This document shows, piece by piece, positions 9,722-20,900 of a stretch of 64,000 nucleotides of DNA (position 1 is the stretch's first letter; the number at the start of each line of letters is the position of its first letter). Both the position numbers and the translations under genes were made by a program. The stretch is from NCBI RefSeq assembly GCF_000715075.1, contig NC_134102.1:102274501-102338500 (forward strand), read 5' to 3'. The stretch comes from Nicotiana tabacum (Eukaryota > Streptophyta > Magnoliopsida > Solanales > Solanaceae). The notes below the pieces were generated by a model. That model saw only the letters and a program-made list of their open reading frames with translations, searched no databases and was not told where the DNA came from.

Positions 9722-9900
9722 CTCAGGGACGGATCTAGGAGACGGAAGGGGTAACCTTTCATCGAAAAAATTAGACTGTATATTACAAGTCCATAATTAC
9801 TTATTATGTATATAGTAGTTGTTGAATCCCATTCGCTTCATGCATTTGTCTAATAATACTCATTCGCTTCATGCATTTGTCTAATAATACTCATCATATA
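9722..9900. mobile_element. Relic of a dispersed Solanaceae MITE-like repeat with a 31-bp duplication
   Basis: CAGGGACGGATCTAGGAGAC, then GAAAAAATTAGACTGTATAT and TGTATATAGTAGTTGTTGAA with TCCCATTCGCTTCATG follow the wording of a common Solanaceae dispersed repeat that I know from memory but cannot name with certainty. A 31-bp unit (CATTCGCTTCATGCATTTG...) is perfectly duplicated in tandem at 9830-9860 and 9861-9891. It begins about 100 bp after the miR156* arm. Confidence 0.5.
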
Positions 9901-10042
9901 TATATCGGATGAGTTTGAGTTAATTGCTTGTTCAGGATCATTCATTCATGCTGATTGGGTTTTACTGATGGTGGATCTGGTAATTAATAAACTTTTTCTT
10001 CATTTATTTGTATATTTGTGTACTATAATACTTTTCGTCTTC

Positions 10043-10145
10043 TCGACCGATGGCCTTTCGGAAACAGTATCTTTACTCTTCGGGTAAGTGTAAGGTTTGC
10101 TTAAACAGTACCCTCCCCAGATCTTACTAGTGTGCATATTTTTCT
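10043..10145 (+). mobile_element. TS-type SINE fragment
   Basis: CTCGACCGATGGCCTTTCGG, AAACAGTATCTTTACTCTTC, GGGTAAGTGTAAGGTTTGC and ACAGTACCCTCCCCAGATC correspond in order to the central and 3' part of TS SINEs (TTTCGGAAACAACCTCTCTA then GGTAAGGTCTGCG and TACCCTCCCCAGACC). The copy is diverged and ends before the TTG tail. Confidence 0.65.
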
Positions 10146-13091
10146 GCAGAAATGATTCACCTCATGTTTTAGTGGTTTCCTTAATCACTCACCATTTTCT
10201 CTATTACTATTGTTTATACGGTCTTTTGATAATTTCTTGCACTTTCATCAGGAAAAAATCAAGATATATATAGTTTTTGCCTTTCTAGTTTAAATGGATT
10301 TATCCCAATCTGACTCTTGTATTCGCGTTTCAAGAAGATCCATTACCTAGTTAGTTTTAGGATTTTCTGCAAGATTTTATATTATCCTTTCTACAGTACT
10401 ACGCAGTTCTTTAGATAAATTTCTAATATGTTATTTACAAAATATTCGCACGCAAATGTAAAAAGGAACCATTTAGTACTCTATTAACGTTTTCTAGATA
10501 TCTTGATCAGTGTCCAATAGTATTCAAGGTTAGTTTATGAACATGGAAACTAATTACTATTTTTGATTTAAACAAGTACAATAGGAAGGGGAACCATGGA
10601 TTAATTTCTAGTTTAGTTTAATCCATCATTTTCAAGCTTAGCTTCCGTTTTTGGTTGATACAAGTTTTAATATACAAGTCAATCTGGGTTCTTTGTTCCT
10701 CTCTTATCTCTTTTTTCTGTTCTGTCATCAAGCTATTGGCTTGTTGTATTTGTGAAGCCATTTTTATGAAAGTTTATTTACTAGTTTTTGTGCCTGTTTT
10801 ACGAAGTGACTGACCGTTAGCCTGAACTGTTGTGTGTATGACTCTTTCATATTGAAATTCCAACACTCGTGAAGTGCTAAGTAGTTTCCCTATTTTGTAA
10901 TTCTAGACCAGAAGCCTGTTTACTTATTTCAAGAATTTGGGCAACAATATTTCTTTTGGATTATTTTAGATTTCCTTACCTGTTGAGTGTACTTGTTGTG
11001 GTATCCTTACATTTTCTTGATTCATCCTCACTTCATCAATTAGTTTTCGCGATTGAGTTGAATCAAGTATCTGTTTTTATTTATATGGTATCACAGCCAG
11101 ACCAATTTCTTTATTTCTTGGTTATCCTATATGTGCTTTTATGTTATATTAGATTCCCATATTGGTTGAGAATGTTTGAGCAATTGTATCCTTATTATTC
11201 TTAAAAATAATTCGCAACTCATAAGCTAACTGTTGGGTGTTGGGGTTGAGTTAGACTCGAAAGCCAAGGTTTCACAAATTATCAAAAAGTTTGCAAATGT
11301 TTTTGTTGTTACTTCCAAGTTCTAGCAATACTAGTTGATGGTAACTATTCCCATGTTACATTGTGGTGGTGGCGGGCCGGTTGATTTTAAGGTTAATGGT
11401 GTTTAATTCTCAGGTTAATCTTGGAAACATGTGTGTCCATAGCCTGAAGCAGTTTACTCCTTTCTACATATGCCATTAACCCACTCTTTCAAGGTTTATC
11501 TTTTGCATAGAAAGCATCTTAGTGGTTATTTTGACTTGCTTAGAGCCTCCGATAGTGCAGCTGAAACAGCGATGAGTTGTACTATCAAAACAGCGACGAG
11601 TTCTTTGTTCTATTTTGAAGAGTCACCAATGTTCTTGCTAAATGGGGAGTAGAAGAGGGGGAAGCTATCATTTATTCATCTGCAAATCTGCCCAAATATG
11701 CAATTGGAACCTATTTTCTTGACAAATTAAGCTCAAATGCCTCCTGTCAAGTACAAAGAAAGGAGGAATTTTTGTACATGGTATACACTGATTCTTTTGT
11801 CTTTTGGTACTGCCCATAGAATTGGATCCTCACTTGATCTTTTTTGTTGTCTTCCGATAAGGAACAATCCCATAAGTAGATTATTTTTATATCTTAGAAG
11901 AACCATCAATAGCTGATGGTATTAATTAAATGTAAGTATTGCTCAATTAGTAGAGGTTTGGTTTATTAATAAAAAAAAAGGAGTGGCGTGACTTATAATT
12001 TGAAGAAGGATATAAAAAAATTGATGTACGAAAGTGTTTCACAGTTTAAACCTAACTGTCAAGGTATTATTCGCTTTAGTCTGACTCTTCTAGGCTACCT
12101 CAAGGTTTTTGGGCCACACAATTTTGTCCCCTTGAGCTTTAACCTAGAAGGTGGCTCAATAGTTGAATTCTAAACTAGCCCTTATCTTTACTCTAACTTA
12201 TTTTTCTCAAGTGTAGGATTTGCCTCAAAGGCAAGTTTCACAAAAAATCTCATTTCGAGTTCAATCGCCGCTGGTCCATTGGCGGTACGAAGTGGAAAAT
12301 GGAAGAACTGCAATCCAATCAAAGATTCAAACTGCTTATTGACACAGTCGAACAAATGCGGCATGTTTGGGTGAAAAAAGTTTGAATAGAGCCAGATCTA
12401 AGGGAAGTGTTTGAGTGAGCTAAAAAGTTTGAGTAAAGCCAGATGTAACCTTGTTTTGCAGTGAGTAGTAGTTATGAATCCTGTAGCAAAATTGGAACTG
12501 AGGGTTGGGAGGTAGAAGTACTTTTATACATTAAAAATTCCATATATTTCTCTATTTTATTTTTTCCTTTTTCCTCCTCTCCTTTGGGTAGGATGATGTG
12601 GCGTGCAGTCCACAGTTTGAGATAGTTCTCTTTTTCTTTTTTCTTTTTTGTCTCCTTGCCTGTTGAAGGAGCGCACCTACATTTTACATAGTACATACCA
12701 AAGAGGGAAAGATGCTACTAATATTCCCTTAAGTTTCTTTTGGTTTTCCTTTTACCATAATTGCAAGTTCCAAAATGGTTCAGTACGTCCTTGGTAATAT
12801 ATGTACGTAAAGTGGTACTTCTTGAGCAACTTTATGGTGTAACGATATCTATGTTCAGATTTGAGTAATGATGCCAGCCACGTGTAGGGGAGACTGGGTA
12901 CCGTTCTGTTTTGGCTGTTTCAGTGTACAAAAGCTATATTTTTTAAGATTATTTAATGAATGGAGTTAGAATTTGAAATTTAAAGATTTTGAATTGTTAC
13001 TGGCTCATAACTTGTTTTAGTTACTGTACATATAATTAAATTTTTATATATATTTAATAAATTTTTCAGCACAATTACAAGATCTAAAAAC
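10146..13091. other. Intergenic, AT-rich; possible primer-binding-site relic at 11086
   Basis: No gene is recognised in about 2.9 kb. Short ORFs (for example 10956-11204) are AT-biased and lack motifs. At 11086-11100 TGGTATCACAGCCAG differs by one base from the initiator-Met primer binding site of many LTR retrotransposons, but no LTR end can be seen before it. Part of this stretch may belong to the MIR156 transcription unit, which cannot be delimited here. Confidence 0.45.
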
Positions 13092-13100
13092 AATTACTGG
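13092..13100. repeat. Target-site duplication of the LINE, left copy
   Basis: AATTACTGG precedes the LINE and recurs at 20632-20640 right after its A-rich tail. A 9-bp direct repeat is a normal length for LINE target-primed insertion. Confidence 0.85.
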
Positions 13101-13207
13101 AAAAAAAATCTTTCTTTCTTCTAAGCAAATCCCGATATCTCTCGGGGGCAGAAAACCTAAAAAGTGTCCGCCGTCACTGTAGCAGTGAAAAGTGCCAAAC
13201 AGTACCG

Positions 13208-13232
13208 TGAACAGTGACTTCGTCACTGTTCA
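13208..13232 (+). other. Perfect 11-bp stem, 3-nt loop hairpin in the LINE 5' UTR
   Basis: TGAACAGTGAC, loop TTC, GTCACTGTTCA. A second copy of GTCACTGT lies at 13173-13180, and GTCCGC (about 13167) can pair with GCGGAC (13235-13240), so the whole 13165-13240 interval could fold as one larger structure ending 22 bp before the ORF1 ATG. Confidence 0.75.
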
Positions 13233-13262
13233 TCGCGGACAAAGCTGGAGCTTTAGGCTTCA

Positions 13263-15377
13263 ATGGCCACAATGGCCGGCGACCAACCAGCTTTTCCGGC
13301 TGGTCCGCCCTCCCCCAGCATTGCACAACAACATACAACAACTAACTCCAACCCAGCTCCTCTAGATTACTTGAAGATTTTGAAACCAAATTCTTTAAAT
13401 CCTCCAGCGATGGCTACTGCTGCAGCTTCAATTCAACCCATTCCACTGCGACGAGCAGTGTATTTGAATGGCCAACCAGTGGTTAAATTCACAGAGGCAG
13501 AAGTAGATAGAATGAACGTGATTGGAGGCCTCCAATATGCTGTCGTTGGCAAGCTTTCATATGGTTCTCCGGAGATTCACGAGCTTCGCCGAATAATTCC
13601 AACTCAATGTGGTATCAAAGGTGAGTCTAATATCGGATTCCTTAGAGATCGTCATGTGTTAATTAGATTAACTCTATGGCAAGATTTTCTCGATTTCACA
13701 TCGAAGAGTACGTACTACATCAAAGCTAAAGATGGGTACGAATACCAATTGCGTACTCTTATCTATGATGCAAAATTTAAGGCGGGTAAAGAAACTCCGA
13801 TGGCGATGGCGTGGATTTTTTTTTCTGGACTGCTGCCTACCTTTTTTGTAAAGGAAACTCTGTTTTCTTTGGCTACAGCTGTGGGAAGGCCAGTGTGTCT
13901 TGACGCGGCAACTACAAACAAAACTAGGCCGAGTTACGCAAGAGTAAAAGTTCTTGTTGATTTGTTGGCCGAACTACCTAAAAAGGTGCGATTGGATATT
14001 GATGATGAAGCTTCTAGTGGTGTTCGAACAGAATGGGTGAGAATTCAGTATGACATGCTACCAAAAAATTGTAAGGAGTGTAAACTACAAGGACATGATG
14101 AAATTGAATGTTGGTATTTGCACTACTGAGCTTATTGAGAATCGAAGCAACAAGAAAAGGAATGATCTTGCTGAGTTGAACAACTGGAATTCTGCTGCTG
14201 ATGAACAAGGAAAAACCAAAAATCACATTACCCCTTTAATGATTCTCACGAGTGGAAAAGTAGTCGGGAACGTAGGTGCACAGTGGAAGGAAGTTCGGGA
14301 TAATCGGGGAACCATCAAAAATAACAAAACCCAAGTACAAGGGAAAACTGGCAATGCAATCATGCCAGTGAATGCTGGTGTACAGCAGGTGCACAATAAC
14401 TTTGCACTGATGGAGGTCGAAGAAGATCAGACAAACAAGGATTAAATTTGCAGTATTAGAGGAGGAACAAAGTGATATAAACGAGAACAACCAACTGATT
14501 TTGGTGGGGGGAAAACCAGTCTTCAGTTCTAAAGATGGTCCTACTCCTTCTGGGGTTCAGTCCACAATTGACTGGGTTCATAGAAGGTTTGGGACTAGCA
14601 AAGAGGAGCTAAAACAACTCAATATGACCACAAACAAATCTTGTCATGCGATTCCATCTCAAACTTTTAAAGATTCTGGGCGGATGGAGGATCTTGATGA
14701 GGTAAACTCTACAAAGGTCTTATGGAGCGATGCAGTTGAGGTTAAGAATGATCAGCTGGGCAAAACAAAGACAATAGAAGACAAGGTGAAGAAGGACAAC
14801 AATCCAAGCTCACCTGGCGATAGGCTGGCGACGCCAGACCTAAAGCCAGGCTCACCGGGCGATAGGCTGGTGACGCCAGGCCTAAAGCCAGGCTCACCTG
14901 GCGACGCCAGGCCTAAAGCCAGGCTCACCTGGCGATAGGTTGGCGACGCCAGGCCTAAAACCAGGTTCACCTGATGAGGCAGCTACAGTAAACGCCAACC
15001 TTAGAGCCACTGGAGAGATTGTGGCCTATGTAGATGGTGTTCCGGCATATGTCCATGAGCTACAATTCAAGAAGTATGAACAGGCTGATGAGCGGGCAAT
15101 TGTTCCAAGAGCATCCGGGAAAATAGAGGAAGTGCCTATGGAATCTGGCACTGATCAAACCATGCAACTACATCTTAATGTTCTAACTAAGACTCCTCTA
15201 CAACATTTACATGATTTAGTTACACACAATGTGACACCAATTGATGAAGACTTATTGAGACAAAATCCAATGGAGTATGAAGGAGATGATGAATCAACTG
15301 CCGAAAACTTCAAACAAGTGGCTAGGGAAGGGGATTTATCACCCACAACTAGTGCTAAAGGAGGTAAAAAAAACTAA
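13263..15377 (+). pseudogene. LINE ORF1: gag-like protein with DUF4283 and CCHC zinc knuckle, frameshifted
   Basis: ORF1 of a plant LINE binds element RNA and packages it with ORF2. The first 288 codons (13263-14129) are open: residues about 70-160 have the DUF4283 pattern (LRRIIPTQCGIKG... RHVLIRL...) and residues about 205-288 hold the zf-CCHC_4 region ending CKECKLQGHDEIECW, a C-x2-C-x4-H-x4-C knuckle. The frame then shifts near 14120, continues in another frame to 14445, and resumes at 14501 with a conserved-looking PTPSGVQSTIDWVHRRFG segment. A 42-bp minisatellite at 14809-14965 encodes SPGDRLATPGLKPG repeats; loss of 11 bp from its third unit moves the frame, and the remainder reads 14940-15377, ending GGKKN. 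The start ATG was chosen because it opens the longest frame just after the hairpin; a second ATG follows nine bases later. Confidence 0.85.
14809..14965 (+). repeat. 42-bp minisatellite inside LINE ORF1
   Basis: Units at 14809-14850, 14851-14892, 14893-14923 and 14924-14965. Three are 42 bp (14 codons); the third is 31 bp because it lacks ATAGGCTGGCG. The core CTAAAGCCAGG is shared with the 42-bp array in this LINE's 3' UTR. Confidence 0.95.
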
Positions 15378-15446
15378 GAAGAATCAGAGTAAAGATCCAC
15401 CACAACTTTCAAGAATAATGCCCAAGAGGGCAGCTTCTCTATCTAG

Positions 15447-18400
15447 ATGATGGTCAAAACATTAATATGGAACATAAGGTCTGTGAATACACAACAGGCC
15501 TTTCCTAGGGTGATCAATATGAATAGGGAGCATAATTTTTGTGTAGTTGCATTGATGGAGCCTTTTCAAAAGAAGGGACTCATTGAGAGATATAAAAGGA
15601 GGTTGAATATGGAGACTGCTTATACAAATATTAATGGGCAAATATGGTTGTTCTTCGATGCAGTGGTGGAATGGGAATTAGTGGAGGATACTGAGCAACA
15701 GGTGACTGTGAGAGTGTTTCACCATGACCTGGGGCAGCACATGATGATGACATTTGTTTATGCAAAATGTTCAGCAATGGAGAGGTTGGATTTGTGGGAT
15801 CACTTGTATTATTTAGCAAGTGATATGGAATTACCATGGTTGGTAGGAGGGGATTTCAATGTGTTATTGCATGAAGATGAGAAAATAGGGGGACTTCCAG
15901 TACACCCTCCTGAATATGAGGATTTTGCTTTTTGTGTAAACTCTTGTGGTTTGTTTGAGCAAGGCTACAAAGGAAGTCCATTCACATGGTGGAATGGGAG
16001 ATCCAATGCCGAGTGTATATTCAAGAGATTGGATAGGATTTTTGTGAATTTGCCATTTCAGAACGTGTTGCCAACTATTGAACTTGAGCATCTAATCAGA
16101 ACTGGATCAGATCATGCACCATTGCTAATGACATGTGGGGTGCAAACAACCAAGTTTGTCAAGCCTTTCAGATTCTTGAACTTTTGGACAAAGCATGCTA
16201 CATTTATGGATGTGGTGAGGCAGAATTGGGAAGCTGATTTCATAGGGGATCAGTTTTTGATATTCAAGTAGAATATCAAGAGGGTGAAGGCAGCACTCTC
16301 AAAATGGAATAGGGAAACATTTGGTGATATCTTCAAGCAATTGGCTATTTTGGAGGACATTGTTAGGTTGAAGGAGATGTTGTTTGAAGAAGAGCCTACA
16401 ACTGAGAATAGGATTGTGCTTCAAAAGGCTCAATCTGAATTGAAGAAATACTTGAATATTGAGGAGCAGTATTGGAAGCAAAAAGCAGGGATGAATTAGT
16501 TTGCTGAAGGAGATAGGAATACAAGTTTCTTTCACAACCATGTCAATGGCAAAAGAAAGAAATTGCAACTGAAGAGGATCAAAAGTAGCAGTGGGGTATG
16601 GATTGAAGACCAGGAGCAATTGGCTACAGCTACAGTGGACTTCTATCAAAAACAGTTCACAAATGAAGGTGATGCTTCTAAATTTCCCTTGCTCAATAAT
16701 GTACCTTCAATGGTCACTATGGATCATAATTTGGAACTTAGCAGATTGCCAACAATTGAAGAAGTAAGGTCAGCAGTTTTTGAGCTTAGTGGGGAGAGTG
16801 CTAGTGGCCCTGATGGATTCACTGGCTTGTTTTATCAAACATGCTGGGATCTTATTGGTGCTGATATACACAACATGGTGCTACACTTCTATGGAGGAGC
16901 TGCATTGCCTAAATCCATCACTCACACCAATCTAGTGTTGCTGCCCAAGAAACCTAGAGTCGAGACCTTCTCTGACTTAAGACCTATTAGTTTGAGCAAC
17001 TTCATTAACAAGGTTTTGTCTAGGGTGTTACATGACAGATTGGAGATTTTTTTGCCATCTCTAATAGCTCCTAATCAATCCGGATTTGTAAAGGGTAGGA
17101 GTATATTTGAGAACATCTTATTGACTCAAGAAATTGTCACTGACATAAGGTTAAGGGGAAAGCCAGCTAATGTGGTGATCAAGCTTGATATGGCTAAGGC
17201 CTATGATAGGGTCTCATGGAAGTACTTATTGTATGTGCTAAGGAAGATGGGATTTTCTGAACACTTCATCAACATGGTGTGGAACTTGATGTCAAATAAC
17301 TGGTATTCAGTATTGGTGAATGGGCAGTCCTCAGGGTTCTTTAAGTCGACAAGGGGTGTGAAACAAGGCGATCCCCTATCTCCAGCATTGTTCATTCTGT
17401 CAGCTGAGGTACTTTCCAGGTCTTTGAATAAGCTTTTAGAAGACAAGTCATTTGTGGGATTTGGAATGCCTAAGTGGTCTGATTCTTTAAACCACTTGGC
17501 GTATGCTGATGATACGATAATCTTTGCATCTGCTTATCCTCCCTCTTTGAGCAAGATTATGGCAGTGTTGGGGAACTATGAGAAGATATCAGGTCAGATG
17601 ATCAACAAAGATAAGAGTTCATACTACATGTATTCAAAGGTTGCTAATGGATTGTTTCAGGCAGTTGGAGCTATTACAGGATTTGCAAGAGGTAAATCCC
17701 CTTCACATATCTAGGGTGTCCTATTTTTTACACTAGAAGGAGGAAGGACTATTATGAGGAGCTTATCAAGAAGGTGAAGGCTAAATTGCATTCATGGAAA
17801 GGAAAACTGCTGTCATTTGGAGGAAAGGCAACACTCATCTCTAGTGTGTTGCAAAGTATTCCAGTTCATATGTTATCAGTCCTTGATCCACCAAACAGCA
17901 TCCTGGGGCATCTACATAAGACTTTTGCTAGGTTCTTTTGGAGCACAAAGGAAGAAGGGAGAAGCAGGCACTGAGCTTCATGGAAAAATCTTTGCCTTCC
18001 TAAATAGGAAGGGGGGGATAGGTTTTAGGTCCTTAAATGATGTCTCAAGGGCACTGTTTGCTAAACTATGGTGGAGGTTTAGGACCACAAAATCTTTGTG
18101 GTCTAATTTTATGTGGAATAAGTATTGCAAGAAGGAGCCACCAACTGTGGTGCATTTTAGGGGAAGGTCTCATGTTTGGAGACAAATGCTGAATGCTAGG
18201 GAAGAAGTAGAACATGAGATCGTATGGGAATTGAAGAGTGGAACAACTAATATTTGGCATGAAAATTGGACTGGATTGGGTGCACTTTATCATGTATTGC
18301 CTGAAGACTTTCCAATCAATGAAGGTCTTCAGGAGGTGGAAGAACTGCGGCAAGGGGAAACATGGGATGATCAGCTGCTAGATCAAACTTTCAATGAGTA

Positions 18401-19613
18401 AATTGCAGAACATATAAGGCTAAATGTGCACTATGAAGGCAGTGAGGGATATTGGGATAAGCCATACTGGATGCCAACTCCTTCAGGCAAGTTCAGTGTT
18501 AGCAGTGCTTGGCAAATATTAAGGCATAGGGCGGATCCTAATCAGGAATTCAAGTTAATGTGGATTAAAGGTTTGCCATTCAAGATATCCTTCTTCTTGT
18601 GGAGATTGTGGAGGCAGAAAATAGCCATCGATGACATGTGGAGGAGGCAAGGGCAAATGGTGATGTCTAGGTGTTGGTGTTGTCAGCAGCCTCAAGAGGA
18701 ATCCATTGAGCATATATTTGTCACAAGTCCTACTGCCTCTAAGGTATGGAACTTGTTCATGGGGGCTGCTGGAATTTCTGTGCAATTGATTCAATTGAAG
18801 CAGATTATAAGGCATTGGTGGTATGCTCAGTGTTGTCCGAAATTAAAGCCACTATTTCAAGCAGTACCAGCTATCATCACTTGGGAGCTGTGGAAGAGAA
18901 GAAATGCAGGTAAACATGGTGGTTCAATGTCCACAAATAGGGTGATTCATGAGATAAATAGGACATTGCATCAACTGGGAAGGGTGAGGTATGCTTGGAT
19001 CCCTAATATTCCATTGTTATGGCCAGACATGATTCAATACTTTGAAGGATATAAACCTATATTGATCACTACAAGAGTAATATGGCAGCTTCCTTGTCAT
19101 GGTTGGTACAAATGTAATACTGATGGAGCTTTAAAGGGCAATCCTGGACCTAGCTCCCTAGGCTTTTATGTGAGGGATGATGAAGGTGATGTGGTGTATG
19201 CCAGGGCAGTAGACCTGGGAGTTACAACTAATATGGTGGCTGAAGCTAAGGCTATTCTTCAAGGGTTGGAATATTGCGTGGAGCATGATTTTCACCCTCT
19301 CATACTGGAGACTGATTCATTGGTGATGAAGAAGGCGATAAAAGGGGAATGGGATCCTCCTTGGGTAATTGCACAGGATGTGAAGAAAATTATAGAGATG
19401 AAGGACAACTTCAATGTGATCTTTCAACATGTGTTCAGAGAAGGCAACTCAGTGGCGGATTTTATAGCTAACATTGTGTTCTCTTTTGCAGGTACATCTG
19501 AGTTTCATTCATTCTCTGAACTGCCTAGTGCAGGGAGGAGGTTGATCAATCTAGACAAATCTCAATCACCTAACCTTAGGATTAGGATAGCAAAGAGAAG
19601 AACCCCAGACTGA
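15447..19613 (+). pseudogene. LINE ORF2: endonuclease, reverse transcriptase, zf-RVT and RNase H
   Basis: ORF2 nicks target DNA and reverse transcribes the element RNA at the nick. Domains in order: apurinic-type endonuclease (15447-16130; WNIRSVN, GGDFNV, TWWNGRS, RLDRIFV, SDHAPL); reverse transcriptase (about 16790-17700; LPKKPR, RPISLSNFINK, KLDMAKAYDRV, GVKQGDPLSP and catalytic YADD at 17502-17513); thumb/connector (17720-18400); zf-RVT (18440-18760; W-x-C-C cluster CWCCQQPQEESIEHIF); RNase H of the RVT_3 type (19090-19480; NTDGALKGNPGP, AEAKAIL, ETDS, EGNSVADF). In-frame stops occur at 16269-16271, at 16497-16499 and at about 17972, and the latter two stand where the family normally has Trp (TGG to TAG or TGA). 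A frame change occurs near 17700 and a one-base excess in a G run near 18011. The catalytic RT residues remain. Confidence 0.92.
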
Positions 19614-19835
19614 TGGCTTCACAAGATTGGACTCTGAACAAACTGATACGTCCAAATGCTAAGGAAGATGCTGAACCCATCATATGGTATTTTTGGAGAT
19701 TGTTGAATCATTTCTCAGTGGTATTAGCATGCTTTCAAGCTCAATATGAGGATGGTTTAGCAATGTTTTGAATGATGTCTACATTAAAGGTTCTAGTAGG
19801 GAAGGATCTGAGCTCACAAGATCACAAAAGGCACA

Positions 19836-20211
19836 GGCTGGCCTTTGCCTTACAAAGTCTTCTTAAAGCCAGATCATGCCTGGCTTTTGCCTTGTAAAGC
19901 CTGGCTAAAGCCAGTTCATGCCTGGCTTTTGCCTTGTAAAGCCTGGCTAAAGCCAGTTCATGCCTGGCTTTTGCCTTGTAAAGCCTGGCTAAAGCCAGTT
20001 CATGCCTGGCTTTTGCCTTGTAAAGCCTGCCTAAAGCCAGCTCACGCCTGGCCTTTGGCCTGCAAAGCCTGCCTAAAGCCAGCTCATGCCTGGCTTTTGC
20101 CTTGCAAAGCCTGCCTAAAGCCAGCGCATGCCTGGCCTTTGCCTTGTAAAGCCTGCCTAAAGCCAGCTCAAGCCTGGCTTTTGCCTTGCAAAGCCTGCCT
20201 AAAGCCAGCCT
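19836..20211 (+). repeat. 42-bp minisatellite in the LINE 3' UTR, about nine units
   Basis: Units of the form CCTGGCTTTTGCCTTGTAAA + GCCTGGCTAAAGCCAG + TTCATG repeat nine times with few changes. Because 42 is divisible by three, an open frame (PCKAWLKPVHAWLL repeats, 19845-20228) appears, almost certainly by chance. The period and the CTAAAGCCAG core equal those of the ORF1 array. Confidence 0.95.
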
Positions 20212-20631
20212 CCTCTTCTACACATTAATCTTGATGAGTGAGCACATGATTAATACTTGAACAAAATTAATCCACTACATATGGAGATCATATAGTAGTG
20301 ACACTTGGAGGACGATGCAGACTTCAACTCTGCGGTGGAGATGTTTGGAATTCATTTTAGCCTATGGACAATATACCCTGGCGCCTGTGAGAGCTTGATA
20401 GGTGCTGCTTGGTATTTGCCAATGACAATTGGATTCACATACACTAATAGGAGAAGGAAGCATTTAACTTATCATGTTGTAATAGTTAGTTCATTAGATT
20501 TTAGCTTTTCTATCTTTTTTAATAGCTAGTAGCTTCATGCAACTTCTATTTTGGTTTGGACATCTTGTAAGCATTGGACCCATTTTTGGGATTTTATTTA
20601 TATATTAGCCCTTAGGCAAAAAAAAATAAAA

Positions 20632-20640
20632 AATTACTGG
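20632..20640. repeat. Target-site duplication of the LINE, right copy
   Basis: AATTACTGG follows the A-rich tail and matches 13092-13100. Confidence 0.85.
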
Positions 20641-20900
20641 GTTCACCCCTGTATATCTAAAGGAAGTTGAGGGTACAATAATGCAGGTGTTTTTTATATT
20701 TTGGTGATTAAAATAACTTTTATCATCTTCTTTAGAAGTATGCCTATTTTTCTTGTTAAAAAAAAGTATTTCCTATTTTGTATCTTATGTGCAATATTGT
20801 GCTGGAAAGTGGTAAAACCATACAAACATGCATAAAAGTTCCTCAGTTTTTCTAATATGTCGAAGAAAAATTACAGGAAGCAATGCTAGAGGTTAAAGGT
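20641..20900. other. Flank between the LINE and element A
   Basis: AT-rich DNA with no feature recognised. AAGGT at 20896-20900 is the left target duplication of element A. Confidence 0.6.

Larger units (their letters stand above)
13101..20631 (+). mobile_element. Near full-length L1-type LINE with RNase H
   Basis: The 7.5-kb unit is bounded by a 9-bp direct repeat and ends in an A-rich tail (AGGCAAAAAAAAATAAA, about 20616-20630). It has a 5' UTR with a strong hairpin, a gag-like ORF1, an ORF2 with endonuclease, reverse transcriptase, zf-RVT and RNase H, and a 3' UTR with a minisatellite. This order is typical of plant L1-clade LINEs with a C-terminal plant-type RNase H. Several stops and frameshifts in both ORFs mean it cannot move by itself. 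Intact ends and a perfect target duplication suggest full-length insertion and moderate age. Confidence 0.92.

Noticed and set aside
9524..9754. 76-codon ORF covering the miR156 hairpin
   Set aside because: It starts with GTG, not ATG, and runs straight through the hairpin arms and an AT/CT-rich tail. It is a by-product of the precursor sequence.
13044..13226. Minus-strand ORF before the LINE
   Set aside because: It crosses the LINE insertion border and contains no motif.
19845..20228. 127-codon repetitive ORF (PCKAWLKP repeats)
   Set aside because: The open frame results from a 42-bp repeat in a LINE 3' UTR; period divisible by three keeps it open by chance.
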